NCBI GenBank assembly: GCA_012267415.1
Contig: JAAXGN010000049.1
Span: forward strand, 1-64,000
Direction of reading: 5' to 3'
DNA: 64,000 nt
Origin: Candidatus Poribacteria bacterium
GTDB lineage: Bacteria; Poribacteria; WGA-4E; WGA-3G
The first letter of the stretch is position 1. Each line of letters opens with the position of its first letter. Positions 35,674 through 44,842 of this stretch are shown here, piece by piece. Both the position numbers and the translations under genes were made by a program. Below the pieces are notes generated by a model. That model saw nothing but the letters and a program-made list of their open reading frames with translations. It was not told the origin of the DNA and did not search any database.

Positions 35674-37038
35674 TTTTTTTAGTCCAGTGTCCCACACACA
35701 GCGGAACCCTATTTTGGGCACAAGACTTGAACCGTACGATAAGGTTAGGAATGTAGTAAGTATGGGGTTAGAATTAATTTTAGCGGAAGTTTGAACAGGT
35801 GATGTAGCGTTAAGTAGTGTACCGCCACGTAAGATGCGGTTAGTCTTCACCTCCCAGAAGTTTGATATTATGTGATTCAAATCGTCTTTTGTGTTTTTCT
35901 TCGCAATCGGTTTCTGTGTTGTTAAGGATTGAAATGAATCTGGATCATACTCGTCCAGACACCATTCCCAGACGTTGCCGACCATATCGTAAAGTCCATA
36001 GTTGTTTGCTGGATATTTCCCAACTGAAATAGTTTCTCTAACTAACTTATCAAGCAATGTTTTTTCTGGTTCGAGTTCATCTCCCCACGGATACTTTTTT
36101 CCTGTTAATCCACCGCGTGCTGCCTTTTCCCATTCCGCTTCTGTTGGCAATCGTTTTCCGATCCATCTTGCATACGCCATTGCAGCATACCAACTGACGT
36201 GTGTGACGGGATGGTCCGCTTTTCCTTCTGGATAGTTGTCCCCATCCCAATCTTTTAGGTAATATCTGTCAAAGCTTTGATATTCCGGTTTAGTACGGAA
36301 CCTTCTCTTTTTTAACCTTTGTTGATGCAGCCTTCTTGATGGTTTTCTCCAAACTGGAACGGCAATTATAAACCTTTTGTATTGTGCGTTTGTCACTGGA
36401 TACTTATCCATACAAAACGCGTCAACGTGGACTGTTTTGGCAAGATCACCTTGTGTATTTTCATCTTTGTGATTGCTTCCCATTTGAAATTCACCTGCGG
36501 GGATATGCACCATATCATCTGGCATTGCAGTGCTTATAGATGTTTTTTCTGGTGGTGCTATTGCTTCGGTTTCAGAAATGGGGTGTTCTTCATTCGGTAT
36601 AGGGTCAATTGGTTGCGGTGTTTCTGTGTTGAGTGCGGTGATATGTTCTATGCGTTTTTGTGGATTTTTCAATGTATCACGTGCTTGATTTAGGATATTT
36701 CGCCACTGTTCCTGTGTTTTACCATCAGGACGCGGGAGTCCGCCTGCGCGTAATGATTCGGTGTAGTATTTATTATGTGCGGTGTCCACCTCCACGGCAA
36801 TTGTGTCTTCACTTTGGTTTTCCAACGCTTTGATAGTGAACCCTAAAACTTCAAAATAGTTGACTCTTTCACCGACGATTAGTCCAGATGCGTTAAGGAT
36901 TTCTGATGCTTCTTGAATGGATAGACCGTGTTCCTGAACGGCTTGTTGTAGTAGTCCTTTCCGCTGCTCCTCGGTGATCGTTTGGGAGAGTGATTTGAGT
37001 GTGTTGACGGTGATGATGAATTCTTGGCGATTTGGCAT
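35668..37038 (-). CDS. SUMF1/FGE-like protein with J-like N-terminus (paralogue 2)
   Basis: 456 residues. The N-terminus (about 1-130) has an alpha-helical segment and a J-domain-like part (N-Y-F-E-V-L-G-F...A-R-D-T-L-K-N-P-Q-K-R) without the HPD triad. A linker leads to an FGE-sulfatase fold (about 170-450): P-A-G-E-F-Q-M-G-S, P-V-T-N-A-Q-Y, R-L-P-T-E-A-E-W-E, N-V-W-E-W and G-F-R-C. The two active-site Cys of true formylglycine-generating enzymes are not seen near R-I-L-R-G-G-T, so sulfatase activation is unlikely. It lies nine bases after its paralogue and is probably cotranscribed. Confidence 0.8.
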   Translation of the reverse strand: MPNRQEFIITVNTLKSLSQTITEEQRKGLLQQAVQEHGLSIQEASEILNASGLIVGERVNYFEVLGFTIKALENQSEDTIAVEVDTAHNKYYTESLRAGGLPRPDGKTQEQWRNILNQARDTLKNPQKRIEHITALNTETPQPIDPIPNEEHPISETEAIAPPEKTSISTAMPDDMVHIPAGEFQMGSNHKDENTQGDLAKTVHVDAFCMDKYPVTNAQYKRFIIAVPVWRKPSRRLHQQRLKKRRFRTKPEYQSFDRYYLKDWDGDNYPEGKADHPVTHVSWYAAMAYARWIGKRLPTEAEWEKAARGGLTGKKYPWGDELEPEKTLLDKLVRETISVGKYPANNYGLYDMVGNVWEWCLDEYDPDSFQSLTTQKPIAKKNTKDDLNHIISNFWEVKTNRILRGGTLLNATSPVQTSAKINSNPILTTFLTLSYGSSLVPKIGFRCVWDTGLKKS

Positions 37039-37047
37039 AAGGTATAT

Positions 37048-38421
37048 TTATTGTGTTTTTGTTTTTACACAGCGGAAACCGATACCAGCAAGCGTGCGTG
37101 TTGGCGTATTCTTGTAGCGGTAGGCTGTCCGTAGGAATTGCGCTGCGTCAAGCCATGAACCGCCACGTAACACTCTCTGTATTGTATTAGATGTTAACTG
37201 ATTATTTACGGGTCCGAGATTGTTGACATCTGCGATTGGGTTTCTGTGTATAGGGTTCGTATAGAAGCGTGGGTGATATGTATCAAGACACCATTCCCAC
37301 ACATTGCCTGCCATATCGTATAGTCCATATCTGTTTGCCTGATATTGTCCGACAGGTGTGGTATCTCCGATATTGCAGTTATAGTTTGCTTTTGAATCGT
37401 TGATGGCGTTTCCACACGGATATTCGTTTGCGTTTTGTCCTGCGCGAGCTGCTTTCTCCCATTCCGCTTCGGTGGGTAATCGTTTCCCTACCCACTCCGC
37501 ATAAGCTCTGGCAGCATACCAGCTGATCCACGTTACAGGATGTTCGGCTTTGTCTTGCGGATAACTCTTTTCGTCCCAGTGTTTGAGATAGTCGCCGTCG
37601 TGATAACGTTTATCAATAGCGGTTTTTCGGTTTCTCTTTATACCGAACCAATCTGGTGGTTTACCCCACTGCGGATTTGCATCTATGAATACCATATATT
37701 GTGCGTTGGTGACTAAGTGTTCGTCCATATAGAAAGCGTCCACATAGACGGTGTGTATAGGTTTTTCAGATTCGTTTGCATTTTCACCGTTGCTTCCCAT
37801 CTGGAAATCACCTTCGGGAATAAGTACCATGCCGCGAGGGGTATTAGGATCTGTAAGTATCTGTACTGACTCAATCTGTGGTGCTGTTACCTGTGTTGTT
37901 GAAAGAATGGTTGATTGCTGTCTATTTATCTGTTTGGGATTTTGGGGATGATTTTTATTTATGTCTGCTGATGCGCTTGGTGTTGCTAATTTGGATAGGT
38001 CTTCTTGGAACAGTATTGGCATAATATGTTCGCGCCGTTTGTGTGTGTCTTTTAGCGTATCCCTTGCGCAATCGAGGAGTGTCCGCCACTGTTCTTGCGT
38101 TCTGCCGTCTTTACGGGGTAATCCTCCTGCGCGCAAAGATGCGGTGTATCGTTCGTTGTGTGCAGCGTCAACGCGTTTGGCAATTATGTCTTCATTCTGG
38201 TTTTCGATTTCTGCTATGGTGAGTCCAAGTACATGTAAATAGTTGACTTTTTCACCGACAACTAATCCTGATGCGTTTATGATGTCAGTTGCCTCCTGTA
38301 TTGTTAGTCCGTGTTCCTGCACTGCTTGTTGTAGAAGTCCTTTGTATAGTTCGGGTGTTATTGTTTGTGAGGCTGCTTTGATAATGTTGATTGCTGCGAT
38401 GAATTCTTCACGTTTAGACAT
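37048..38421 (-). CDS. SUMF1/FGE-like protein with J-like N-terminus (paralogue 1)
   Basis: 457 residues from the ATG at 38421, with CAGGAA six bases upstream; the longer frame to 38451 is not needed. It has the same plan as the next gene: a helical/J-like N-terminus (N-Y-L-H-V-L-G-L...A-R-D-T-L-K-D-T-H-K-R), a Gln/Thr-rich linker, then an FGE-type domain with P-E-G-D-F-Q-M-G-S, W-I-S-W-Y-A-A-R-A-Y, R-L-P-T-E-A-E-W-E and R-V-L-R-G-G-S-W. The FGE active-site Cys pair is absent. The two genes arose by tandem duplication. Such proteins often act as binding or modifying modules; the role here is unknown. Confidence 0.8.
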   Translation of the reverse strand: MSKREEFIAAINIIKAASQTITPELYKGLLQQAVQEHGLTIQEATDIINASGLVVGEKVNYLHVLGLTIAEIENQNEDIIAKRVDAAHNERYTASLRAGGLPRKDGRTQEQWRTLLDCARDTLKDTHKRREHIMPILFQEDLSKLATPSASADINKNHPQNPKQINRQQSTILSTTQVTAPQIESVQILTDPNTPRGMVLIPEGDFQMGSNGENANESEKPIHTVYVDAFYMDEHLVTNAQYMVFIDANPQWGKPPDWFGIKRNRKTAIDKRYHDGDYLKHWDEKSYPQDKAEHPVTWISWYAARAYAEWVGKRLPTEAEWEKAARAGQNANEYPCGNAINDSKANYNCNIGDTTPVGQYQANRYGLYDMAGNVWEWCLDTYHPRFYTNPIHRNPIADVNNLGPVNNQLTSNTIQRVLRGGSWLDAAQFLRTAYRYKNTPTRTLAGIGFRCVKTKTQ

Positions 38422-38601
38422 GGTTGGTTCCTGGACAAAGTGTGGTAACAACAGAGACTTCTGTTGTTTATATTATCACAGGTATTAGTTGGTGTGCAAG
38501 CGATTATAGGAATAGAGAATCAGATACGATGGATAAAACTAGTAAACAGTGTTATAATACACAATGTTTTTCCATACCCCATATATTTTGAGGAGTCATA
38601 T

Positions 38602-39588
38602 ATGCTAAAAAACCTATTTAAAGGTAACAAAGACAAAACTGTTCCTGAAGAAACAGAGCAAAATGAAAACTGGTTTGATCGTCTCAAATCCAGTTTAGCG
38701 AAAACCCGTACTCGATTTATCTCTCAACTCTCAACACTCTTACGCGTCGGCAGAAAAATAGACGAAGAACTGATGGAAGAGATTGAGGAGATACTTATAC
38801 AAGCAGATGTCGGTGTTGAAACGACACTCAGACTGATGGACAGTGTCAGGGAAACAGTGAAAGAAAAAGGTTTAGGTGATTCATCTGAACTTGAGGAAGT
38901 CATCAAAACAGAGATCATCAACCTACTCGGTGAAGACAATCCGTTGCAACTTACTGGTGAACCACCCTATACGATATTAATTCTCGGTGTGAACGGTGCT
39001 GGTAAAACGACGACCATCGGGAAACTCGCCAGTAGATACAAAGCGGCGGGGAAAAAGGTACTTGTCGCTGCAGGTGATACGTTCCGTGCCGCGGCGGAGG
39101 ACCAACTGGCTATCTGGTGTGATCGTGCTGGCGCGGAACTGATACGCGGTGGTGAAAAAGCGGATCCTGCCTCTGTCGTATATGATGCAGTGCACGCAGC
39201 AACACATCGTGAAGCGGATGTGTTGATTGTAGATACAGCGGGTAGACTTCACACCAAAAAGCCGCTGATGGATGAGTTGTCAAAAATCGGACGGGTGATG
39301 GGACAAGCACACGCAGCTGCACCGCACGAGGTGCTGCTTGTGATTGATGGTACAGTAGGACAAAATGCGTTGATGCAGGCGAAAATATTTAACGAGGCAG
39401 TCCCCATCACAGGTGTCGCCGTAACGAAATTGGATGGAACAGCAAAAGGCGGGATTGTCATTGCTGTCAAAGCAGAACTCGGTGCACCTGTAAAACTGAT
39501 CGGTATCGGAGAAAAACTTGATGATCTGCGCGATTTTTCAGGAGAAGATTTCGTCAATGCTCTCTTTGCAACGGAAGAAACGACGTAG
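38602..39588 (+). CDS. ftsY: Signal recognition particle receptor FtsY
   Basis: 328 residues from the ATG at 38602, which has GAGGAG upstream; the frame extends back to 38464 but without a start signal. The N-domain helices cover about 25-115. The GTPase has [10 protein letters not shown] (about 133), [26 protein letters not shown] and G-I-G-E-K-L-D-D-L. The acidic A-domain is short. It docks ribosome-SRP complexes at the membrane. Monocistronic, with a TATAAT box at about 38550. Confidence 0.93.
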   Translation: MLKNLFKGNKDKTVPEETEQNENWFDRLKSSLAKTRTRFISQLSTLLRVGRKIDEELMEEIEEILIQADVGVETTLRLMDSVRETVKEKGLGDSSELEEVIKTEIINLLGEDNPLQLTGEPPYTILILGVNGAGKTTTIGKLASRYKAAGKKVLVAAGDTFRAAAEDQLAIWCDRAGAELIRGGEKADPASVVYDAVHAATHREADVLIVDTAGRLHTKKPLMDELSKIGRVMGQAHAAAPHEVLLVIDGTVGQNALMQAKIFNEAVPITGVAVTKLDGTAKGGIVIAVKAELGAPVKLIGIGEKLDDLRDFSGEDFVNALFATEETT

Positions 39589-39619
39589 TGTTCTGTCCAT
39601 TTTAAAATTGCTATAACCC

Positions 39620-39690
39620 CGTTCGTAGTAGGGCAATTCATTGCCCGTTCTCCCTTCAAGAACGGGCAATGAATTGCCCTACTACGAACA
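39620..39690. repeat. REP pair, GGGCAATTCATTGCCC family
   Basis: GTTCGTAGTAGGGCAATTCATTGCCCGTTC and its exact reverse complement, separated by tcccttcaa, form a long perfect cruciform between converging genes. It may also end transcription of ftsY and the bc pair. Confidence 0.85.
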
Positions 39691-39730
39691 AATTCACATG
39701 TAATTCAAGGGTAGACAGTCTAGTAGTATA

Positions 39731-40915
39731 TTATTCTTCCTCATCCGGTAATTTCAATTCATCCTCAGTCAGATCGAAATCGAATACATCCTCCTCTTCT
39801 TCCGAGGTATCAGTTTCTTCAGGAGAGGGAATCTGTTGGACCTCTTGTGAAGGTTGTTCAACTTCCTGCGTTTCTCGTTTGGGTGACGCAGCACCGAGGA
39901 TAGTCAGACCAACGATAGCAAGGACGCACAGACTCGTCACCGTCATAGCGATAGGTCGTTTCCAAAGCACCTTGCGTTCACCTCTATCCAAGAACGGGAG
40001 GAACAGCAGAAGCAACATACCGACAGTCGGTATCACAAATGTACCGAGAATCTCAAAGGGACCTTTAAAATACTTGAGCAGTTGAAACAGGAACAGGAAA
40101 TACCATTCAGGACGTGGGTCATAATCCGCATTTGTTGGGTCAGCGACATCTTCCAAGGGTACAGGAGCGAAGAGTGCAGCACAGGCCAGTACAACGAAAA
40201 GGATCAGCATACCGACAACATCTTCAAAGACTTGATCTGGAAAGAACGGTTTACCTGAATGCATCTCCTCTGCGGTGTTGTTCGGCTTCCCAGACGATCC
40301 GTAGTATCTAACAAAGAATAGATGGATTCCGACAAGCGCGAAAGCCATCCAGGGTAACCAGATCGTATGGAGTGCATAGAAGCGAGAGAGCGTGACTGCG
40401 CCGACTTCCGCGCCGCCGCGTAGTATCTTCGCGACCCATTCACCCAATATCGGTGCTTTACCGGATATTTCAACACCGACTTTCGTTGCCCAATACGCTT
40501 TTTCGTCCCAAGGTAACAGGTAACCCGTAAACCCGAAACCGAGGGTAACCAGTAGCAAGAGTACACCGAACACCCATGTGAGTTCACGGGGTGCCTTGTA
40601 TGAACCGTATAGCACTACACGTAGCAGATGCAGGAAGACGATGATAACCATTGCACTTGCGCCCCAATGGTGCAACCCTCGGACGAACTTACCAAACGGT
40701 ACCTCTTCAGAGATATATTTGACAGCATTGTAGGCGTGGTCAGGGGATGGTGTATAGGATAAGGCAAGGAATGCCCCTGTCGCCGCTTGAAGTAGCAGTA
40801 AGAACATCGCTAAACTACCGAGTGAGAATAGCAGATTGATATGTTTCGGCAGCGGTTTGCGTAGATGTGCCATCACGCCATCAAAAGGCAGGCGATCGCT
40901 GAGGAATTGTTTCAT
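39731..40915 (-). CDS. Cytochrome b subunit of a bc-type complex
   Basis: 394 residues with about eight membrane helices. Heme b ligand pairs are seen in H-H-W-G-A-S and F-L-H-L-L-R, and in L-H-T-I-W and G-I-H-L-F-F. The quinol-site motif P-E-W-Y-F is near residue 262. N- and C-terminal parts are in one chain, as in mitochondrial-type cytochrome b rather than split b6/subunit IV. A Glu/Asp-rich tail (about 355-394) is unusual and likely soluble. Its ATG follows the Rieske stop directly, with GGAGG inside the Rieske end, so the two are translationally coupled. Confidence 0.88.
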   Translation of the reverse strand: MKQFLSDRLPFDGVMAHLRKPLPKHINLLFSLGSLAMFLLLLQAATGAFLALSYTPSPDHAYNAVKYISEEVPFGKFVRGLHHWGASAMVIIVFLHLLRVVLYGSYKAPRELTWVFGVLLLLVTLGFGFTGYLLPWDEKAYWATKVGVEISGKAPILGEWVAKILRGGAEVGAVTLSRFYALHTIWLPWMAFALVGIHLFFVRYYGSSGKPNNTAEEMHSGKPFFPDQVFEDVVGMLILFVVLACAALFAPVPLEDVADPTNADYDPRPEWYFLFLFQLLKYFKGPFEILGTFVIPTVGMLLLLFLPFLDRGERKVLWKRPIAMTVTSLCVLAIVGLTILGAASPKRETQEVEQPSQEVQQIPSPEETDTSEEEEDVFDFDLTEDELKLPDEEE

Positions 40916-41383
40916 TTACGCCTCCTTCACAAACAGAAGACCGTTATCCACTTTAACTTCAAGTTTCTGCAACGGTTTAGGGGGTGGTCCCGCAACAACT
41001 GCGCCGTCTTTGTCAAATACAGCACCGTGGCATGGGCAGAGAAACGAGTCCTCGCTTTCCTCCCATCGCACCAGGCAACCGAGATGTGAGCACGTCCGTG
41101 AAAACACGCTCCACTCACCGTTTCCTAAATCGGTCACGTAGACGGAACGTTTTTTAGTCGCCTTGACCCAACCGTCTTGTGCGGTGAATGCGTAATTGAC
41201 CTTTTTGAAACGACTGTTTTTTAGGTTGTCAACAAAACCTAAGTCCACCCATTGTGTTTCCTCCTTTCTCCATGCGGGGGAAATAGCAAACCCAATGAGT
41301 GGGATACCGGCAGCTAAACTCATCAATCCACCGATGAAGGCGGTTGCAATCTGAAAAAAAGAACGTCTTCCATTATCTGACAT
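40916..41383 (-). CDS. Rieske 2Fe-2S protein of a bc-type complex
   Basis: 155 residues. The N-terminus has G-R-R-S-F-F-Q followed by a hydrophobic helix, a TAT-like signal anchor. The cluster motifs are C-S-H-L-G-C (about 99-104) and C-P-C-H-G-A (about 117-122), giving the two Cys and two His ligands. It takes electrons from quinol at the cytochrome b site and passes them to a c-type cytochrome. No cytochrome c1 gene is adjacent, so the acceptor is encoded elsewhere. First gene of the pair. Confidence 0.9.
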   Translation of the reverse strand: MSDNGRRSFFQIATAFIGGLMSLAAGIPLIGFAISPAWRKEETQWVDLGFVDNLKNSRFKKVNYAFTAQDGWVKATKKRSVYVTDLGNGEWSVFSRTCSHLGCLVRWEESEDSFLCPCHGAVFDKDGAVVAGPPPKPLQKLEVKVDNGLLFVKEA

Positions 41384-41442
41384 GCATCCTTCTCCTTTTC
41401 GTGTAAGGCGAGGTTACCTCACTTGTAATCACGACACTCAAT

Positions 41443-41546
41443 CGGGCGGGGGAACCCCGCCCCTACGAGGAACAGACATATTCGATCAGGCGGGGAAACC
41501 CCGCCCCCACGACACGCAATCGGGCGGGGAAACCCCGCCCCTACGA
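41443..41546. repeat. Three GGGCGGGG palindromes in tandem
   Basis: Copies of GGCGGGGAAACCCCGCCCCTACGA at about 41443-41468, 41488-41512 and 41521-41546, separated by related spacers (aggaacag). They lie between the end of the oxidoreductase gene and the start of the Rieske gene. Confidence 0.85.
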
Positions 41547-41569
41547 GGAACAGGGATGAAAACCGGTGC

Positions 41570-42628
41570 CTACCTTTTCCGAGTCTGTCCTTCAAACGGT
41601 GTCCTGAGATCATACCGTCCTTCTTCTAAAACAGGTAGCGTCCCGTCGTTGACCATCAACTCTAAAGGTAGTTCTTTCGTTTCAAGAGGTATCTTGACGA
41701 CATCTTTGATACGTAGCGATTCATATATCGCCATCATGATTTCAATCGTATATCGTGCCTGTTCTCCTCTTCCGCGATGGGTTGGTATTTTGCCTTCAAT
41801 CCACTCTATGAGTTCCTGAAACTGGTTCTTCGGTTCCGGTGGGGGTGTAATCGTTTGCCACCCTTTAGCGTCGTTATTTTGGATTAGTACTGTTCCGTTA
41901 TCGCCGTTACGTATTTGTCCCTCAGTGCCAGCGATTGTTGGCATAGATACACCAGGGTCGGGCAGGTCGCCTTCATAGATAGCGCGTGTTCCTCCTTCAA
42001 AACAGACTAGACCCATACAGAGGTCTTCACAGATCGTTCGGCGTTCCCATCGGTCAGTCGTACGTGATGTTTGTCCAATCACCCATAACGTCTCTGGGTC
42101 GGACAACAGAAAACGCCATCCGTCAATTGCATGTGTGCCAGTGTTAAGTAGACCCGCGTGTGCTTTTGCGCGATGATGTAACGTTGTCGGTGTCCCGATA
42201 GCACCGGCAGCCACAAGCCTTCGTATTTCTATGTCCTGTGCGCTGTATCTACGTTGGTGTCCGATAACAAGTTTGACATCGTTTTGGTTACATGCAGCGA
42301 TCATATCATCCGCCTGTCCAAGTGAAGCGGACATCGGTTTTTCTCCGAGAATACCTTTGACACCAGCGTTGGCTGCAGCGACGGTTGCTTCGGCGCGTGG
42401 TCCTTGCCATGTCGTAATACTGACGATGTCAAGTTCCTCTTTTTCCAACATTTCTTCAACATCAGTATAGGTAGCAGGGATACCGAATTCATCAGCGACT
42501 CGTTTTGCGGATTCTTCATAGATATCCATTGCTGCGACGAGTTGCACGTTCTCTTGCTTTTGCCAAGACCGGGAATGCGATCTGCCCATACCACCACATC
42601 CGATAATTCCGATACGATATGTTGCCAT
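41570..42628 (-). CDS. Gfo/Idh/MocA family oxidoreductase
   Basis: 352 residues. The Rossmann motif is G-I-I-G-C-G-G-M-G-R-S-H (about 7-18). G-E-K-P-M-S-A-S (about 94) contains the conserved Lys, and T-G-T-H-A-I-D-G-W-R (about 162) the catalytic His area. It is a sugar or polyol dehydrogenase; the substrate is unknown. A GGAGATTG site precedes the ATG. It is divergent from the enolase-superfamily gene, and the two may serve one sugar-acid pathway, which is an inference from position. Confidence 0.85.
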   Translation of the reverse strand: MATYRIGIIGCGGMGRSHSRSWQKQENVQLVAAMDIYEESAKRVADEFGIPATYTDVEEMLEKEELDIVSITTWQGPRAEATVAAANAGVKGILGEKPMSASLGQADDMIAACNQNDVKLVIGHQRRYSAQDIEIRRLVAAGAIGTPTTLHHRAKAHAGLLNTGTHAIDGWRFLLSDPETLWVIGQTSRTTDRWERRTICEDLCMGLVCFEGGTRAIYEGDLPDPGVSMPTIAGTEGQIRNGDNGTVLIQNNDAKGWQTITPPPEPKNQFQELIEWIEGKIPTHRGRGEQARYTIEIMMAIYESLRIKDVVKIPLETKELPLELMVNDGTLPVLEEGRYDLRTPFEGQTRKR

Positions 42629-42786
42629 AATTCAATCTCCTTTGATTAGGTGGACATTGATTTTATACGTTACTGTAACAACTTCTGGCGTTTTCGTCAA
42701 CAATTTTCCGTATTCCAGTGGTGAAATAGTTTGACAAACTTTATGAATCATGGAAAACTTAAGGAAGAACAAAAGGAGGAATTAAG

Positions 42787-43872
42787 ATGGCAGACTATGA
42801 AGATAAAGGTTCACAGATACGGATCACTAACCTTGAGGCTTACCCGATGGGTGAGAAAGCGTACGTCAAGGTAGAAACTAACATGGATGTCACTGGGTGG
42901 GGTGAGATCAATAATATGGAGACAAACGTCACCTGTGAATTGGCACGTTCCTTGTCCACAATGATTATCGGAGAGAACCCGACACGTATTGAACATCTTT
43001 GGCAACGACTGTTTCGCGCGCATCGCAATATCCGTGGCGGTGGATTGATGGTGCATACCATCTCCGCGATTGATATGGCATTGTGGGATATTGCAGGAAA
43101 ACTGTGGGGTGTGCCCGTTTACCGTCTACTGGGTGGTCCTTGTCGGGATAAAATTTGGAAGTATCCGAGTCCAAAGGCAATAAAAATCGGTCCGGGTGGT
43201 TCTAAAACTTTCGCTGGTACGCCCGATGAGATCGCTAATATGGTGCAGCGGGTTCGCGATGCACAAGAGAAAGTCGGTCCAGGTGGCGCAGTGATGGTTG
43301 ATGCACATAGTGGCTTGCCGCCACCTGTGGTTAAACAATTTGCAGGACGTCTCAAATCTGACGATCTGCTTTTCCTTGAAGAGGCATGGGTGCCGGGAAA
43401 CATAGAGGTTATGCGTAAGATCAGAGAATTCGTGCCTGTTCCGTTAGCGACAGGTGAACGTGACCGGACAATATGGGAGGTACGTGAAATCCTTGAAGCA
43501 CAGGTGATTGATATACTTCAACCTGATGTTGGTCATGGTGGCGGTATTACGCAGGTAAAGAAGGTTGCTGCGTTAGCGGAAGCGCATTACGTGCCGATAG
43601 CACCGCATTGCACGATGTCTTATCTCGGTCTCACAGCAAGTTTTCATCTATCCGCTTCCGTTCCGTTTTTCCTGATTCATGAAGCTTATGAGAGTAACCT
43701 ACCTGCACATAAGACGTGGGAGATGGACGATGAAGGTTACGTCTCATTACCTGAAGGACCGGGTTTGGGTGTTGAAGTAGATGAGGCAAGGGTGATTGAA
43801 ATCAGCAGTCAGGGGAGAGGATTTGGTTGGCCGAATGCGCGGTTAGCGGACGGTTCTGTTGCTGATTATTAG
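42787..43872 (+). CDS. Mandelate racemase/muconate lactonizing-type enzyme
   Basis: 361 residues, the usual length. The N-terminal capping domain is followed by the barrel. The metal ligands are probably D in M-V-D-A-H (about 178), E in L-F-L-E-E-A-W (about 199) and E in A-T-G-E-R (about 224). The general base is probably H in A-P-H-C-T (about 277). This resembles sugar-acid dehydratases such as galactonate dehydratase, though the exact substrate cannot be read. A strong AAGGAGGAATTAAG site precedes the ATG. Confidence 0.85.
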   Translation: MADYEDKGSQIRITNLEAYPMGEKAYVKVETNMDVTGWGEINNMETNVTCELARSLSTMIIGENPTRIEHLWQRLFRAHRNIRGGGLMVHTISAIDMALWDIAGKLWGVPVYRLLGGPCRDKIWKYPSPKAIKIGPGGSKTFAGTPDEIANMVQRVRDAQEKVGPGGAVMVDAHSGLPPPVVKQFAGRLKSDDLLFLEEAWVPGNIEVMRKIREFVPVPLATGERDRTIWEVREILEAQVIDILQPDVGHGGGITQVKKVAALAEAHYVPIAPHCTMSYLGLTASFHLSASVPFFLIHEAYESNLPAHKTWEMDDEGYVSLPEGPGLGVEVDEARVIEISSQGRGFGWPNARLADGSVADY

Positions 43873-43894
43873 GGTTTTGGAGATGGAAATAAGG

Positions 43895-44305
43895 TTATTC
43901 CCCTAACAACTCGGTTTTGTATTCATCAACGATTGCACCTAAAACAGATTCAGGGATGTTTTTTAGTTGCGATGTCAGTTCCTCTTCGACGTTGACCATC
44001 ATGCTGTGGTCATACGTCTCTCTTTCAGCACATGGGTCAAAGGATTCGCCGTGTGCTTCTAATAATAGTGCTAAACGTGCGGGTGTTAATCCTTCAGAGA
44101 TACCGTGCAGTCCCCATGCAGTGCCGCGGTATCCTTTCTGATATGCGTTGCCGAGGTGTTTCTGTAAGATAGCTTCTCTTTGTGCGCCTTGCGCGTTGCT
44201 ATTTTCAAGTTCTTCTGCGGCAGCAACTGCATGCGGGTCCAATTCCACTTGGAAAGCAGTTGAAGCGTCTGCTGCCGCCACAGGATATATTTTAAATGTT
44301 TCCAT
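43895..44305 (-). CDS. Hypothetical helical protein
   Basis: 136 residues from the ATG at 44305, five bases after GAGG; a longer frame to 44350 overlaps the restriction gene. It is mostly helical and acidic, with an Ala-rich N-terminal half and a T-S-Q-L-K-N-I-P-E-S tail. No family is recognised. It starts eight bases after the stop of the probable restriction enzyme gene on the same strand, so it may share that transcript. The content does not tell whether it is part of the restriction system. Confidence 0.6.
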   Translation of the reverse strand: METFKIYPVAAADASTAFQVELDPHAVAAAEELENSNAQGAQREAILQKHLGNAYQKGYRGTAWGLHGISEGLTPARLALLLEAHGESFDPCAERETYDHSMMVNVEEELTSQLKNIPESVLGAIVDEYKTELLGE

Positions 44306-44312
44306 TTCTACC

Positions 44313-44828
44313 TCACTTATTATCTTCTTTAGTGCTATCCAGAATTCCATATTCTACGCATCTCTCTACAATCCATGACTTATCTTTGCAGTTTTCCAAT
44401 ATTTCATAGTTTTCTTTTAGTTCACGAATCTTGTTAATAGAAATGCTATCCTGATCTAATCTTTCTATAAGTATGGTAGGGACAAAATAGAGTTCATAGG
44501 TTTTATCATCAATTGGATGGATTCCTATTACAACATCTGAAGTCGTAGTTGATTGCCGATACTTTTTAACTCCTGATCTGTATTGTCTATCAACACCTCC
44601 TCTTGTTCCACCTGTAAAGGAGACTGATTGTTTTGCAGTTTTGACCTGTGCCCGGATTATATCTTCAGATTCATTCTGCTTACGCACAATAATGATATCG
44701 TAGGTTGATAAAGGCAAATCTACTAATGAAACATTTTGGTATTTCTTCATTAGAATACCAACGACAATATGTTCATGAGCAAAGCCATCTACTGATGCTT
44801 GTCTGCCCCTTTTTTCTGCGTTACCCAT
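44313..44828 (-). CDS. Probable type II restriction endonuclease
   Basis: 171 residues. A PD-(D/E)XK-like core is suggested by Y-D-I-I-I-V (about 43-48) followed by R-A-Q-V-K-T (about 58-63), with Gln in the usual Glu position. A Gly/Arg-rich loop, G-G-T-R-G-G-V-D-R-Q-Y, and a strand S-D-V-V-I-G-I follow. It lies 14 bases after the methylase gene on the same strand, the normal order for a type II pair. The nuclease call rests on motif and position. No target site can be predicted. Confidence 0.55.
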   Translation of the reverse strand: MGNAEKRGRQASVDGFAHEHIVVGILMKKYQNVSLVDLPLSTYDIIIVRKQNESEDIIRAQVKTAKQSVSFTGGTRGGVDRQYRSGVKKYRQSTTTSDVVIGIHPIDDKTYELYFVPTILIERLDQDSISINKIRELKENYEILENCKDKSWIVERCVEYGILDSTKEDNK

Positions 44829-44842
44829 TTTCCTTTACCAGT

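Noticed and set aside
35668..38421. Formylglycine-generating (sulfatase-activating) enzymes
   Set aside because: The fold motifs are present, but the FGE active-site Cys pair is not, and no sulfatase gene is nearby.
41382..41819. A 145-codon plus-strand frame over the GGGCGGGG repeats
   Set aside because: It reads through three REP copies and the end of the oxidoreductase gene, so it is repeat translation rather than a gene.
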